From Gordonia sihwensis NBRC 108236 (GTDB lineage Bacteria; Actinomycetota; Actinomycetes; Mycobacteriales; Mycobacteriaceae): DNA of 49,739 nucleotides. The stretch covers positions 1 through 49,739 of the forward strand of contig NZ_BANU01000021.1 of NCBI RefSeq assembly GCF_000333035.1, read 5' to 3'. Shown here one piece after another: positions 28,710 to 37,061 of the stretch (positions are counted from its first letter, which is position 1; each line of letters begins with the position of its first letter). Under the pieces are notes generated by a model. The model was not told the DNA's origin. It did no database searches and saw nothing but the letters and a program-made list of their open reading frames with translations. The position numbers and the translations under genes are program-made.

Positions 28710-28724
28710 AATGATCATTAGTAT
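28710..28724 (+). promoter_or_regulatory. Candidate operator and -10 box before the GMC oxidoreductase
   Basis: The 10-bp palindrome AATGATCATT (28710-28719) runs into TAGTAT (28719-28724), a TAnnnT box ending 8 nt before ATG 28733. The overlap would let a dimeric repressor block the promoter. Leaderless start again likely. Confidence 0.45.
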
Positions 28725-28732
28725 GGTCGGCT

Positions 28733-30463
28733 ATGGCGCAGACTGATTTCGACGTCCTCATCATCGGTTCCGGATTCGGCGGCAGCGTCAGTGCGCTCCG
28801 CCTCATCGAGAAGGGATATCGCGTCGGCATCGTCGAAGCCGGTCGCCGCTTCGAGGACGACCAGTTCGCCAAGACGAGTTGGCGTCTCAACCGATTCGTC
28901 TGGGCGCCGAAGTTCGGTTTGATGGGCATCCAGCGCGTCCACATGCTCAAGGACGTCATGGTTCTCGCCGGCGCCGGCGTCGGCGGCGGATCGCTGAACT
29001 ACGCCAACACGCTCTACAAGCCGCCCACACCGTTCTTCACCGATCCCCAGTGGAACCACATCACTGACTGGGAATCGGAGCTGACGCCCCATTACGAGCA
29101 GGCTCGCCGGATGCTCGGTGTGGTGACCAACCCGACGTTCACCAACTCGGACCGCATCATGAAGGAGGTGGCCGACGAGATGGGGGTCGGCGACACCTTC
29201 ACCTCCACCCCGGTCGGCGTCTTCTTCGGAGCCAAGACCGGCGGCGAGGGCGCCCCGGGTGAGACGGTGCCCGACCCCTACTTCGGCGGCGCGGGTCCCG
29301 AACGCACCGCCTGCACCGAGTGCGGCGCGTGCATGACCGGCTGCCGCGTCGGCGCCAAGAACACGCTGATGAAGAACTACCTCGGTCTGGCCGAGCGGAA
29401 CGGCGCGACGATCATCGACCGGACCACCGTCGATCGCCTGGAGCAGCGGGCCGACGGCTCATGGCTGGTGTCGGCGCACGGGTCGTCGTCCTGGGGCCCG
29501 TTCGGCGCCCGGCGGCGGCAGTTCACCGCCGACCAGGTGATCGTCGCCGCGGGCACGTTCAATACGCAGAAGATCATGCATCGCGCCAAGGGCTCGACCC
29601 TGCCGAGGCTCTCGGACGCGATGGGCGTGCTGACACGCACCAATTCCGAATCCATCCTCGGAGCGCAGGCGCGGTCGTACGATTCGAGCCGCGACTTCAC
29701 CGAGGGCGTCGCGATCACCTCGTCGTTCCACCCCACGTCCAACACTCACATCGAGCCGGTGCGGTACGGCAAGGGCAGCAACGCGATGGCCTACCTGCAG
29801 ACGCTGCTCACCGACGGTGGCAGCGTCCCCAACCGACTCGGCCAGTTTCTCAAGAACGCCGTCACCAACCCGCTGATGCTGCTGCGGCTGTTCTTCGTCC
29901 GCAAGTGGAGCGAGCGGACGGTAATCGCGCTCGTGATGCAGAACAACAACAACTCGCTGACGACCTTCGTCCGCAAGCGCGGTCCGTTCAAGTACGTGAC
30001 GAGCAAGCAGGGCATCGGCGAGCCGAATCCGACTTGGATTCCGGAGGGTAACGAGGCGACCCGCCGGATCGCGGCCAAGCTGCCCGGCGGACTGGCGGGC
30101 GGCACCTGGGGCGACATCTTCAACATGCCGCTCACCGCGCACTACCTCGGCGGATGCGTCATCTCCGACGACCCGGCCACCGGCGTCATCGACCCCTACC
30201 ACCGCGTCTGGAACTACCCGACGCTGCACATCACCGACGGCGCGGCGATCACCGCGAACCTCGGCGTGAACCCGTCGCTGTCGATCTGCGCGCAGGCCGA
30301 GCGTGCGATCTCCCTGTGGCCGAACAAGGGTGAGGCCGACCCGCGTCCCGCGCAGGGCGACGCCTACCGGCGGCTGACCCCGGTGGCGCCGAAGGCGCCG
30401 GTGGTTCCGGCGGACGCGCCCGGCGCGCTGCGCTTGCCGATCACCCCGGTGGAGAAGGCCTGA
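28733..30463 (+). CDS. choD: GMC-family FAD oxidoreductase, ChoD-like, with a ferredoxin-type Cys cluster
   Basis: 576 aa from ATG 28733. FAD-binding Rossmann motif IIGSGFGGSVSALRLIEKG, then AGAGVGGGSLNYANTL. C-terminal GMC motif: TAHYLGGCVISDDP with HRVWNYPTLHITDGAAI and NPSLSICAQAER. Residues 194-204 hold C-x2-C-x2-C-x3-C (CTECGACMTGC), the spacing of a 4Fe-4S ferredoxin site, followed by RVGAKNTL. The place corresponds to Rv3409c (ChoD), annotated as cholesterol oxidase, though that activity is doubtful in mycobacteria. A steroid or lipid alcohol substrate is a guess; the gene symbol rests on synteny. Confidence 0.85.
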   Translation: MAQTDFDVLIIGSGFGGSVSALRLIEKGYRVGIVEAGRRFEDDQFAKTSWRLNRFVWAPKFGLMGIQRVHMLKDVMVLAGAGVGGGSLNYANTLYKPPTPFFTDPQWNHITDWESELTPHYEQARRMLGVVTNPTFTNSDRIMKEVADEMGVGDTFTSTPVGVFFGAKTGGEGAPGETVPDPYFGGAGPERTACTECGACMTGCRVGAKNTLMKNYLGLAERNGATIIDRTTVDRLEQRADGSWLVSAHGSSSWGPFGARRRQFTADQVIVAAGTFNTQKIMHRAKGSTLPRLSDAMGVLTRTNSESILGAQARSYDSSRDFTEGVAITSSFHPTSNTHIEPVRYGKGSNAMAYLQTLLTDGGSVPNRLGQFLKNAVTNPLMLLRLFFVRKWSERTVIALVMQNNNNSLTTFVRKRGPFKYVTSKQGIGEPNPTWIPEGNEATRRIAAKLPGGLAGGTWGDIFNMPLTAHYLGGCVISDDPATGVIDPYHRVWNYPTLHITDGAAITANLGVNPSLSICAQAERAISLWPNKGEADPRPAQGDAYRRLTPVAPKAPVVPADAPGALRLPITPVEKA

Positions 30464-30471
30464 CCGATCTG

Positions 30472-30528
30472 AACGCTTATGCCGTTCTCCGTGACTCGAA
30501 TCGGGTCACGGAGAACGGCATAAGCGTT
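30472..30528. terminator. Very long bidirectional terminator hairpin
   Basis: A perfect 24-bp inverted repeat (30472-30495 with 30505-30528), loop of 9 nt, between the convergent GMC oxidoreductase and cysE. It is longer than the other terminators here. Confidence 0.8.
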
Positions 30529-30541
30529 TGAGCAGGAAGAA

Positions 30542-31123
30542 TCAGATGTAGATCGCCGGGTCGGCGTACGGGTCGTGCACCGGTGCGCCGGCCGCCCGTG
30601 TCGTCGCGGCGACGCCCACTGCGACGAATCCGGCCGGAACATCGTGCACCACAACGGCATTGGCGCCGATCTTCGCGTCGTCACCGAGCGTGATGGGACC
30701 GAGGACCTTGGCGCCGGCGCCGATCAGCACGCGGTCGCCGACGGTGGGATGACGTTTGCCCTTCGACATGCTGACGCCGCCGAGGGTGGATCCGTGGAAC
30801 ATCACGACGTCCTCGCCGACCTCGGCGGTCTCGCCGATCACCACACCCATGCCGTGGTCGATGAACATGCGGCGGCCGAGCCTCGCGCCGGGATGGATCT
30901 CGATGCCCGTGACGAACCGGCCCAACTGCGAGAGCAGGCGCGCGGGTAGACGCGCCGCCCCGCCGGAGTTCCACAGTCGGTGAGCCACCCGGTGGAACCA
31001 GAGTGCATGGACTCCCGGGTAGGCGAGTGCGACCTCGATCATCGACCGGGCCGCCGGATCCCGCTCCTGCGCGACGCGCAGATCTTCGCGCAGCAGGCGC
31101 AGTAGCGGAACCGGCTCGGACAT
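30542..31123 (-). CDS. cysE: Serine O-acetyltransferase
   Basis: 193 aa from ATG 31123, whose first base is shared with the cysK stop (TGATG). The N-terminal helices include [17 protein letters not shown]; the left-handed beta helix carries [59 protein letters not shown] and [10 protein letters not shown]. It makes O-acetylserine, the substrate of CysK. The C-terminus ends DPAIYI, an Ile-ending tail of the kind that docks in the CysK active site. Confidence 0.95.
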   Translation of the reverse strand: MSEPVPLLRLLREDLRVAQERDPAARSMIEVALAYPGVHALWFHRVAHRLWNSGGAARLPARLLSQLGRFVTGIEIHPGARLGRRMFIDHGMGVVIGETAEVGEDVVMFHGSTLGGVSMSKGKRHPTVGDRVLIGAGAKVLGPITLGDDAKIGANAVVVHDVPAGFVAVGVAATTRAAGAPVHDPYADPAIYI

Positions 31124-32061
31124 CAGTCGACCAGCCCTTCGAAGAGCAGCGTCGACAGGTAGCGCTCGCCGAAGTCGGGGAGCACGACGACGATGGTCTT
31201 GCCCTTGAGCTCCGGACGCTTGGCGACGTCGACGGCGGCGGCCAGCGCGGCACCGGACGAGATGCCGACGAGCAGGCCCTCCTCGGTGGCCGCCCGGCGG
31301 GCCCACTTCACGGCGGTGTCGACGTCGACGTCGATGACCTCGTCGTACACGGTGGTGTCGAGTACCTCGGGGACGAAGTTGGCGCCCAGGCCCTGGATCT
31401 TGTGCGGTCCGGGCGCGCCGCCGTTGAGGATGGGCGACTCGGCGGGTTCGACGGCGTAGATCTTGATCTCGGGCTTGCGCTTCTTGATGACCTGGCCGAT
31501 ACCGGTGATCGTGCCGCCGGTGCCGATGCCGGCCACCACGGCGTCGACCGCGCCGTCGGTGTCGTTCCAGATCTCCTCGGCGGTGGTGCGACGGTGGATC
31601 TCGGCGTTGGCCTCGTTGGCGAACTGGCGGGCGAGGACCGAACCGCGGCGCTCGGCGGCGATCTTCTCCGCGGCGTTGACGGCGCCGGCCATGCCTTCGG
31701 CGGCCGGGGTCAGGACGAGTTCGGCGCCGAAGGCGCGGAGCAGGGCGCGGCGCTCCTTCGACATCGACTCGGGCATCGTCAGGACGACATTGTAGCCGCG
31801 CGCCGCGCCGACCATCGCCAGTGCGATGCCGGTGTTGCCGCTGGTGGCCTCGATGATCGTGCCGCCCGCGGGCAGTTCTCCGGAGGCTTCGGCGGCGTCG
31901 ACGATCGCCACGCCGATGCGGTCTTTCACGGAGTTGGTGGGGTTGTAATACTCCAGCTTGGCCAGGATCGTGGCGTCCATGCCGTCGGTGATGCGGTTGA
32001 GGCGCACCAGCGGGGTGCGGCCCATGAGAGCGGTGACGTCGTCGAAAATGGTGGGAGACAT
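31123..32061 (-). CDS. cysK: Cysteine synthase A (O-acetylserine sulfhydrylase)
   Basis: 312 aa from ATG 32061, with AAAGGAAAA upstream. PLP Lys is K46 in [30 protein letters not shown] and [15 protein letters not shown] form the cofactor and substrate loops. It condenses O-acetylserine with sulfide to give cysteine. Coupled to cysE. The 5' region has a short coding leader (32173-32247), suggesting cysteine control. Confidence 0.97.
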   Translation of the reverse strand: MSPTIFDDVTALMGRTPLVRLNRITDGMDATILAKLEYYNPTNSVKDRIGVAIVDAAEASGELPAGGTIIEATSGNTGIALAMVGAARGYNVVLTMPESMSKERRALLRAFGAELVLTPAAEGMAGAVNAAEKIAAERRGSVLARQFANEANAEIHRRTTAEEIWNDTDGAVDAVVAGIGTGGTITGIGQVIKKRKPEIKIYAVEPAESPILNGGAPGPHKIQGLGANFVPEVLDTTVYDEVIDVDVDTAVKWARRAATEEGLLVGISSGAALAAAVDVAKRPELKGKTIVVVLPDFGERYLSTLLFEGLVD

Positions 32062-32172
32062 GACTTTTCCTTTGCGAAATGGGTCCGTGAGGGTCGGTTT
32101 GCAGACACTGATGGCCTGGATCCGGTGCTCAGGTGCCGACCTTGAGAACGGGACGGCACGGTGCGATGAGCC

Positions 32173-32247
32173 CTACTGACAGTGATCGGTGAGGAAGTAC
32201 ACCGAGTGGGCGAAGAGGGCGCGCGACAGGTGCGGGAAGGGGTCCAC
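32173..32247 (-). CDS. Candidate 24-aa leader peptide upstream of cysK-cysE
   Basis: Too short for routine gene calling. GTG 32247 follows an excellent ribosome site (AAGGAGG, 5-nt spacer) and encodes MDPFPHLSRALFAHSVYFLT then DHCQ and TAG. Cys is the next-to-last residue. A -10-like TAGCCT lies ~37 nt upstream on this strand. Between the leader stop and cysK are ~110 nt with partial inverted repeats (GTGCCG/CGGCAC at 32133-32159). Cys-containing leader peptides upstream of sulfur genes are known in actinobacteria; ribosome stalling at the Cys codon could regulate cysK. Function inferred. Confidence 0.55.
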   Translation of the reverse strand: MDPFPHLSRALFAHSVYFLTDHCQ

Positions 32248-32329
32248 CGCATCCTCCTTGAAGTCGTCAAGCCGTCTGATTGAAGGCTAACAGACCGCGG
32301 TGACCGACAGATCGGGGAAGGGCTGCTCG

Positions 32330-32926
32330 TCAGTCCATTCCGCGTGCGGCGAGGGTCTCGGCGAAGCCGTCGGCCGTCTGCAGGGCGGCGAGCACCGTCG
32401 GTGCCAGGAGAACGCGCGGGCCGGCGCGCAGTCCGCGGGCGCGACGCGCCTCGTCCACCTGGGCGAGCACTTCGGCGATCAGTGGGATGCTGCGGATGGT
32501 GAGCGCGAACGCCATGGCGATGAGGTCGGTCCGCACGCCGAGCCGGCGCAACGGCGAGAGGCCGGTGATGATCGCGTCGAGCATGTCGGTGGTCCGGGTG
32601 GTGAGTGTGACGACGGCGGCCAGCCCCACCGAGGCGAGCAGGACCGCGCACACCACGAAGGCTCGCGCGGCGTCGGTGATGATCCACTGGAAGACGAAGA
32701 GCGCCGCCAGTACCCAGACCACGCCCTTGACCTGCGACCAAGCGTGGCGGGGCGGAATCCAGGCGAGGGCGAACGTCGCGACCGTGACCGCCAGGGCGAT
32801 CCCGGCGGCGATCGGTGTTCGGACCACCACGGCGAGCGTGATGATCGACGCCATCAGCGCGACGATCTTGAACCCCGCCGGGAGCCGGTGCAGCAGGGAG
32901 CGGCCGGGGACGTAGACGCCGATCAT
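32330..32926 (-). CDS. bioN: ECF transporter transmembrane subunit EcfT (BioN type)
   Basis: 198 aa from ATG 32926, overlapping the ATPase gene by 4 nt. Several membrane helices: FKIVALMASIITLAVVV, AGIALAVTVATFALAWI and WVLAALFVFQWIIT. The two Ala-Arg-Gly coupling motifs are visible: DEARRARGLRAG and ETLAARGMD at the C-terminus. It links the ATPase to the substrate-binding BioY. The N-terminal GVYVPGRSLLHRLPAG is typical of BioN. Confidence 0.9.
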   Translation of the reverse strand: MIGVYVPGRSLLHRLPAGFKIVALMASIITLAVVVRTPIAAGIALAVTVATFALAWIPPRHAWSQVKGVVWVLAALFVFQWIITDAARAFVVCAVLLASVGLAAVVTLTTRTTDMLDAIITGLSPLRRLGVRTDLIAMAFALTIRSIPLIAEVLAQVDEARRARGLRAGPRVLLAPTVLAALQTADGFAETLAARGMD

Positions 32927-33621
32927 CGGCTCATCAGGTCGCGGTAGAAGGCGAGTGCGGGGGCCGGTTCGTCGTCGGCCACCACCCGGCCGTCGTCGAG
33001 GACGAGCACGCGGTCGAAGTCGTCGAGCATGTCGAGGTCGTGCGTCAGTACGATCAGCTGTTCTGCGAGGTCGGCGAACACTCTCCGGAGCATGAGCGCG
33101 TTGCGGAGGTCGAGCATGGTGGTGGGCTCGTCGGCCACCAGAATGGTCGGTCCGACCACCATCACTGCGGCGAGCGCGAGCAGTTGCTTCTGGCCGCCGG
33201 AGAGCTGATGCGCGGGCTGGTCGGCGTGGCCGTCGAGGCCGAAGTCGGCGAGTACCTCGCGCGCCCGGGCGCGACGCTGGGCCTTGTCGGAGACGATGCG
33301 CGAGAGCGAGAGCTCGATGTCCTCGGCCACGGTCGGCATGATGATCTGCCGGTCCGGATCGGAGAAGATGAAGCCGACGTCGCGCCGGACCCTGCGCTTG
33401 TTCTTGCGGACGTCGAGCCCGTTGACCGTGACCGTCCCGCGGTCGGGGAGGACGAGCCCGTTGATCATCCGTGCCAGCGTCGACTTGCCGCTGCCATTGG
33501 CGCCGACGATGCCGACGCGGCGTTGCGAGATGGCCAGGTCCACTCCGCGCAGTACCACGCGGTCGCCGAAGGCGTGCTCGACGCCGTCGAAGACGATCGA
33601 CGACGGGGCGGGCTCAGGCAC
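32923..33621 (-). CDS. bioM: ECF transporter ATP-binding subunit (BioM type)
   Basis: 232 aa from GTG 33621, overlapping the bioY stop by 8 nt. Walker A IVGANGSGKSTLARMING, Q-loop FSDPDRQIIMPTV, signature LSGGQKQLLALA, Walker B ILVADEPTTMLD (the usual Glu present) and switch LTHDLDML. Powers biotin import with BioN and BioY. Sequence overlaps among all three genes indicate one operon. Confidence 0.92.
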   Translation of the reverse strand: MPEPAPSSIVFDGVEHAFGDRVVLRGVDLAISQRRVGIVGANGSGKSTLARMINGLVLPDRGTVTVNGLDVRKNKRRVRRDVGFIFSDPDRQIIMPTVAEDIELSLSRIVSDKAQRRARAREVLADFGLDGHADQPAHQLSGGQKQLLALAAVMVVGPTILVADEPTTMLDLRNALMLRRVFADLAEQLIVLTHDLDMLDDFDRVLVLDDGRVVADDEPAPALAFYRDLMSR

Positions 33622-34231
33622 GGCGGAGGAACGACGGCCGCAGCGGCGCGATGAGACCGGGACGGCCGCGATGCACGGGGGCCGCGACGAGAGCGGTCAC
33701 GAGCGCCTTGAGCACGTCGCCGGCGACGAAGGATCCGTTGGTGGCGATGGCCGCGCCCAGCGACATGTCGGTGCGCAGGAGCAGGCCCACGATGCCGCAC
33801 GCGTAGATGATCAGGACGCCGCCGAAGAGGTTGATCACGATGCCGGCCACGATGTTGTACTTCGGCATCATCAGCGCGGTGAGCAGGCCGATCACGATCA
33901 CCGCGGGCAGGAAGCCGACGAAGTAGCCTGCGGTCGGGGAGCCGAGCGCCACCATGCCGGTGCGTCCGCCCGCCAGGATCGGCAGCCCGGCGATGGCCAG
34001 CACCATGAAGATGACGACCGCGAGCGTGCCCTTCTTCGGTCCGAGTACCGCCCCCGCCAGCATCACGCCGAGCGTCTGCAGCGTGATCGGGACTCCGCCT
34101 GCGAGATTGATCTGCCCGGGGAGGCCGAGGACCGCGATGAGCGCGGCGAAGACGGCGGCCTGAGCCAGGTCGGCGATGGTCAGCGACCAGCGCGAGCGGC
34201 GGCCTTCGGTGTCGGAGGAAAGGTGCGTCAC
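33614..34231 (-). CDS. bioY: Biotin transporter substrate-binding component BioY
   Basis: 205 aa from GTG 34231; the open frame continues upstream into the CRISPR trailer but that part is not conserved. Six predicted helices, with the BioY features LAQAAVFAALIAVLGLPGQI, GGVPITLQTLGVMLAGAVLG and LPILAGGRTGMVALGSPTAG and YFVGFLPAVIVIGLL. Biotin-binding Asn/Asp residues in the C-terminal half (AIATNGSFVAGDVLKAL) fit. It captures biotin at the membrane for the BioMN motor. Confidence 0.93.
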   Translation of the reverse strand: MTHLSSDTEGRRSRWSLTIADLAQAAVFAALIAVLGLPGQINLAGGVPITLQTLGVMLAGAVLGPKKGTLAVVIFMVLAIAGLPILAGGRTGMVALGSPTAGYFVGFLPAVIVIGLLTALMMPKYNIVAGIVINLFGGVLIIYACGIVGLLLRTDMSLGAAIATNGSFVAGDVLKALVTALVAAPVHRGRPGLIAPLRPSFLRRA

Positions 34232-34238
34232 AGGGTCA

Positions 34239-34244
34239 AGGGTA
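34239..34244 (-). promoter_or_regulatory. Candidate -10 box for leaderless bioYMN
   Basis: In the minus sense TACCCT (TAnnnT) ends 7 nt before GTG 34231 with no Shine-Dalgarno between, consistent with leaderless initiation from a GTG codon. Confidence 0.45.
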
Positions 34245-34395
34245 TTTGGCGGGTGGCACAGATACCTATTGCGGGCTGGGCGGGAGCGTGGCGCGGGAAC
34301 GAAAACGGGTGGGGTGGCGGGTGGACCATCCTCGTCGGGCGGACATCGAGGAGTTCGCGACCGAGTCGACGTGGCGTCACGGTGCCGCTCTGACG

Positions 34396-36619
34396 GGACC
34401 ATCCCCGCTCGCGCGGGGAGCACGCACGGGGTCCAGAAGAACGACTACCTGCAGATGGGACCATCCCGCTCGCGCGGGGAGCACTGGATCGACCGCACCG
34501 ATAGTGACCTGGCCCCGGGACCATCCCCGCTCGCGTGGGGAGCACCAACATGCCGATGCGGAGGATCGCTCGACGCGGGGACCATCCCCGCTCGCGCGGG
34601 GAGCACGCAGTAGGTACGCCAGAAAAGCCTCCGGGGGCGGGACCATCCCCGCTCGCGCGGGGAGCACTGCTCGAACCGACCTCGGCGAGCGCTGCTGAAG
34701 GGACCATCCCCGCTCGCGCGGGGAGCACCAGCCCTACATGTCTACGTCCGACGCATGGGAGGGACCATCCCCGCTCGCGCGGGGAGCACTGGTGGAACCG
34801 CCGGATCCACCGGATGCTGTCGGGACCATCCCCGCTCGCGCGGGGAGCACGCGGTGTACTTGCTCGCAGTCGGCGCGAGCTTGGGACCATCCCCGCTCGC
34901 GCGGGGAGCACCCGGTCTGATCCAATCGAGCGGGCCGTCCACGGGGACCATCCCCGCTCGCGCGGGGAGCACCTCGCGGTTGGCGCGCATCGACCTCATG
35001 ATTCGGGACCATCCCCGCTCGCGCGGGGAGCACGACGCCGCTCGCGTCGGGAGGCACCGCGGGCAAGGACCATCCCCGCTCGCGCGGGGAGCACAAGCCA
35101 CGCCGCACCGAACGACGCCTGACGCCGGGACCATCCCCGCTCGCGCGGGGAGCACGATGAAGGTGCAGGCGGCGCACGCCGATTCGAAGGACCATCCCCG
35201 CTCGCGCGGGGAGCACGTGGTGATCTTCGGCGTACCAACCGACGACACAGGACCATCCCCGCTCGCGCGGGGAGCACGAATGGAGGCCGGTGTTGCATGA
35301 TCATGCGGCGGGACCATCCCCGCTCGCGCGGGGAGCACATGAGGACTGCCGTCAATGCGACGGCGACCCAGGGACCATCCCCGCTCGCGCGGGGAGCACT
35401 TGCCCGTCGACCATGTCTGCCAGTCGTCCGTGGGACCATCCCCGCTCGCGCGGGGAGCACCTGTTCCCGCTGCCGCAGTCGGTGCGTGCCACCGGACCAT
35501 CCCCGCTCGCGCGGGGAGCACCCTCTGCCAGTACCGCGTGACCGACAGCCCGAGGGACCATCCCCGCTCGCGCGGGGAGCACCGGGGATCGGTGGCCGGC
35601 TGGGGAGGACCGAGGGGACCATCCCCGCTCGCGCGGGGAGCACTTCGGTGAGACTGTCAGTTCGACGTCGGCGACGGGACCATCCCCGCTCGCGCGGGGA
35701 GCACCCGAGCACGCGGCTGGCGAACGTCGGCTGGGAGGGACCATCCCCGCTCGCGCGGGGAGCACAAAGCCGGGGTGCCGGCGGCGCAGATCGGTGAGGG
35801 ACCATCCCCGCTCGCGCGGGGAGCACACCATCGGGACGAGACGTGTCGATCCGCTCGTCGGACCATCCCCGCTCGCGCGGGGAGCACCGACCCACAGAGA
35901 CCCTGTATGGGCGTGAGCAGGACCATCCCCGCTCGCGCGGGGAGCACGTAGGAGGTAGTGCGGACCAGCACGGTCCACACGGACCATCCCCGCTCGCGCG
36001 GGGAGCACAGCACGTATGACCCGGCGGGCAGCTCCATGCCGGGACCATCCCCGCTCGCGCGGGGAGCACAGACGATTTGGAGGCATATCTATGACGCTGC
36101 CGGGACCATCCCCGCTCGCGCGGGGAGCACCGCGAAGCCGATGGATGCGGGCACTGCTTTCAGGGACCATCCCCGCTCGCGCGGGGAGCACGCGGACAGA
36201 GCGGCGATCTTGGCGTCGTACGCCGGACCATCCCCGCTCGCGCGGGGAGCACCGACTTCTCCCACTTGGCATGGTCCGCATCCCAGGACCATCCCCGCTC
36301 GCGCGGGGAGCACGGATGAGATCACCAGACTGATGCGCGGGCAACGGGACCATCCCCGCTCGCGCGGGGAGCACGGCCAGGCCCCCGGGCATTCCGGGGC
36401 CTGGCCCGGACCATCCCCGCTCGCGCGGGGAGCACGAAGCTGTTTGCTCGCGCCTCCGGTCTTCCGGATGGACCATCCCCGCTCGCGCGGGGAGCACCGG
36501 GGACCGTATCCACGTGCAGCACTACGGGAGGGACCATCCCCGCTCGCGCGGGGAGCACGTCCCCATCACCAGCGGTGTCATCTGTCCCTTGGGACCATCC
36601 CCGCTCGCGCGGGGAGCAC
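34396..36619 (-). CRISPR. Type I-E CRISPR array 1: 37 repeats, 36 spacers
   Basis: The 28-nt repeat reads GGACCATCCCCGCT followed by CGCGCGGGGAGCAC on plus; its transcribed (minus) form begins GTGCTCCCCGCG and has a 7-bp hairpin. Repeats recur every 61 nt (33-nt spacers), with 60 or 62 at 34396, 34458, 35860 and 36408. The repeats at 34458 (one C missing, 27 nt) and 34518 (C to T) are degenerate, marking the trailer end. The repeat next to cas2 (36592-36619) is perfect, marking the leader end. Spacer 36375-36407 is an 11-bp palindrome. No spacers repeat by eye. Open frames across the array are artefacts. Confidence 0.98.
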
Positions 36620-36713
36620 ACTTCTTGAACAGCGACTACGTAACTCGAGAAGTTGTTCTGGAATCACTTTGCGCGGTCGTGCTGCGGAATGCGCGCGGAG
36701 CGCTGATGTGCGT
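36620..36713 (-). promoter_or_regulatory. Leader of CRISPR array 1
   Basis: 94 bp between the cas2 stop and the first repeat. Its array-proximal 50 bp are AT-rich relative to the region (minus sense CGTAGTCGCTGTTCAAGAAG next to the repeat). This is where new spacers would be inserted and where array transcription may begin. No clear -10 could be chosen (TTACGT is a candidate). Confidence 0.7.
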
Positions 36714-37061
36714 CTACCCGCGTCGACGCCGCCGCATCTGCGACGCTGTGCTCCATCCTTTGCGGACGCGGCCGCGCGTGGTCGCATTGTCGGTCGGGCG
36801 GCGGATCAGGGTGATTCCATCCAGGTCGACGGGCTCCCATTCATGGAGGTGAGTTCTGAACGCAAGCCGTTGTTCTCCATCTGAACTGTGCACCATGATG
36901 GCCTTGCCGTTGCTCACGTACTCGATGATCTGCGACCACAAGAGGTCCCTGACTCGCGCGGGCACGTGACCGACGTATACCCCCGCACTCACCTCGAGCA
37001 ACCACCGCGTCAGATGACCGCGCAGCTTCGGCGGGCAACTCGTGAGCACGACGACTACCAC
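36714..37061 (-). CDS. cas2: Cas2e, CRISPR adaptation protein
   Basis: 115 aa from GTG 37061, overlapping cas1 by 7 nt. VVVVLTSCPPKLRGHLTRWL, EVSAGVYVGHVPARVRDLLW and GKAIMVHSSDGEQRLAFRT are typical of the Cas2e subfamily. Cas2 dimers bridge two Cas1 dimers in the spacer-integration complex. The C-terminal tail past residue ~95 is Arg-rich and variable. Confidence 0.95.
   Translation of the reverse strand: MVVVVLTSCPPKLRGHLTRWLLEVSAGVYVGHVPARVRDLLWSQIIEYVSNGKAIMVHSSDGEQRLAFRTHLHEWEPVDLDGITLIRRPTDNATTRGRVRKGWSTASQMRRRRRG

Noticed and set aside
31003..32145. 380-codon plus-strand frame opposite cysK
   Set aside because: Antisense shadow of cysK with low-complexity Asp/Gly content.
33614..34423. 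Longer BioY with 64 extra N-terminal residues
   Set aside because: The extension runs into the CRISPR trailer repeat and lacks a ribosome site; GTG 34231 with a TAnnnT box upstream fits better.
34996..36497. Long repetitive open frames with LPARAGMVP and APRASGDGP units across the array
   Set aside because: They are the CRISPR repeat translated in frame because the 61-nt period cycles through three frames; not proteins.
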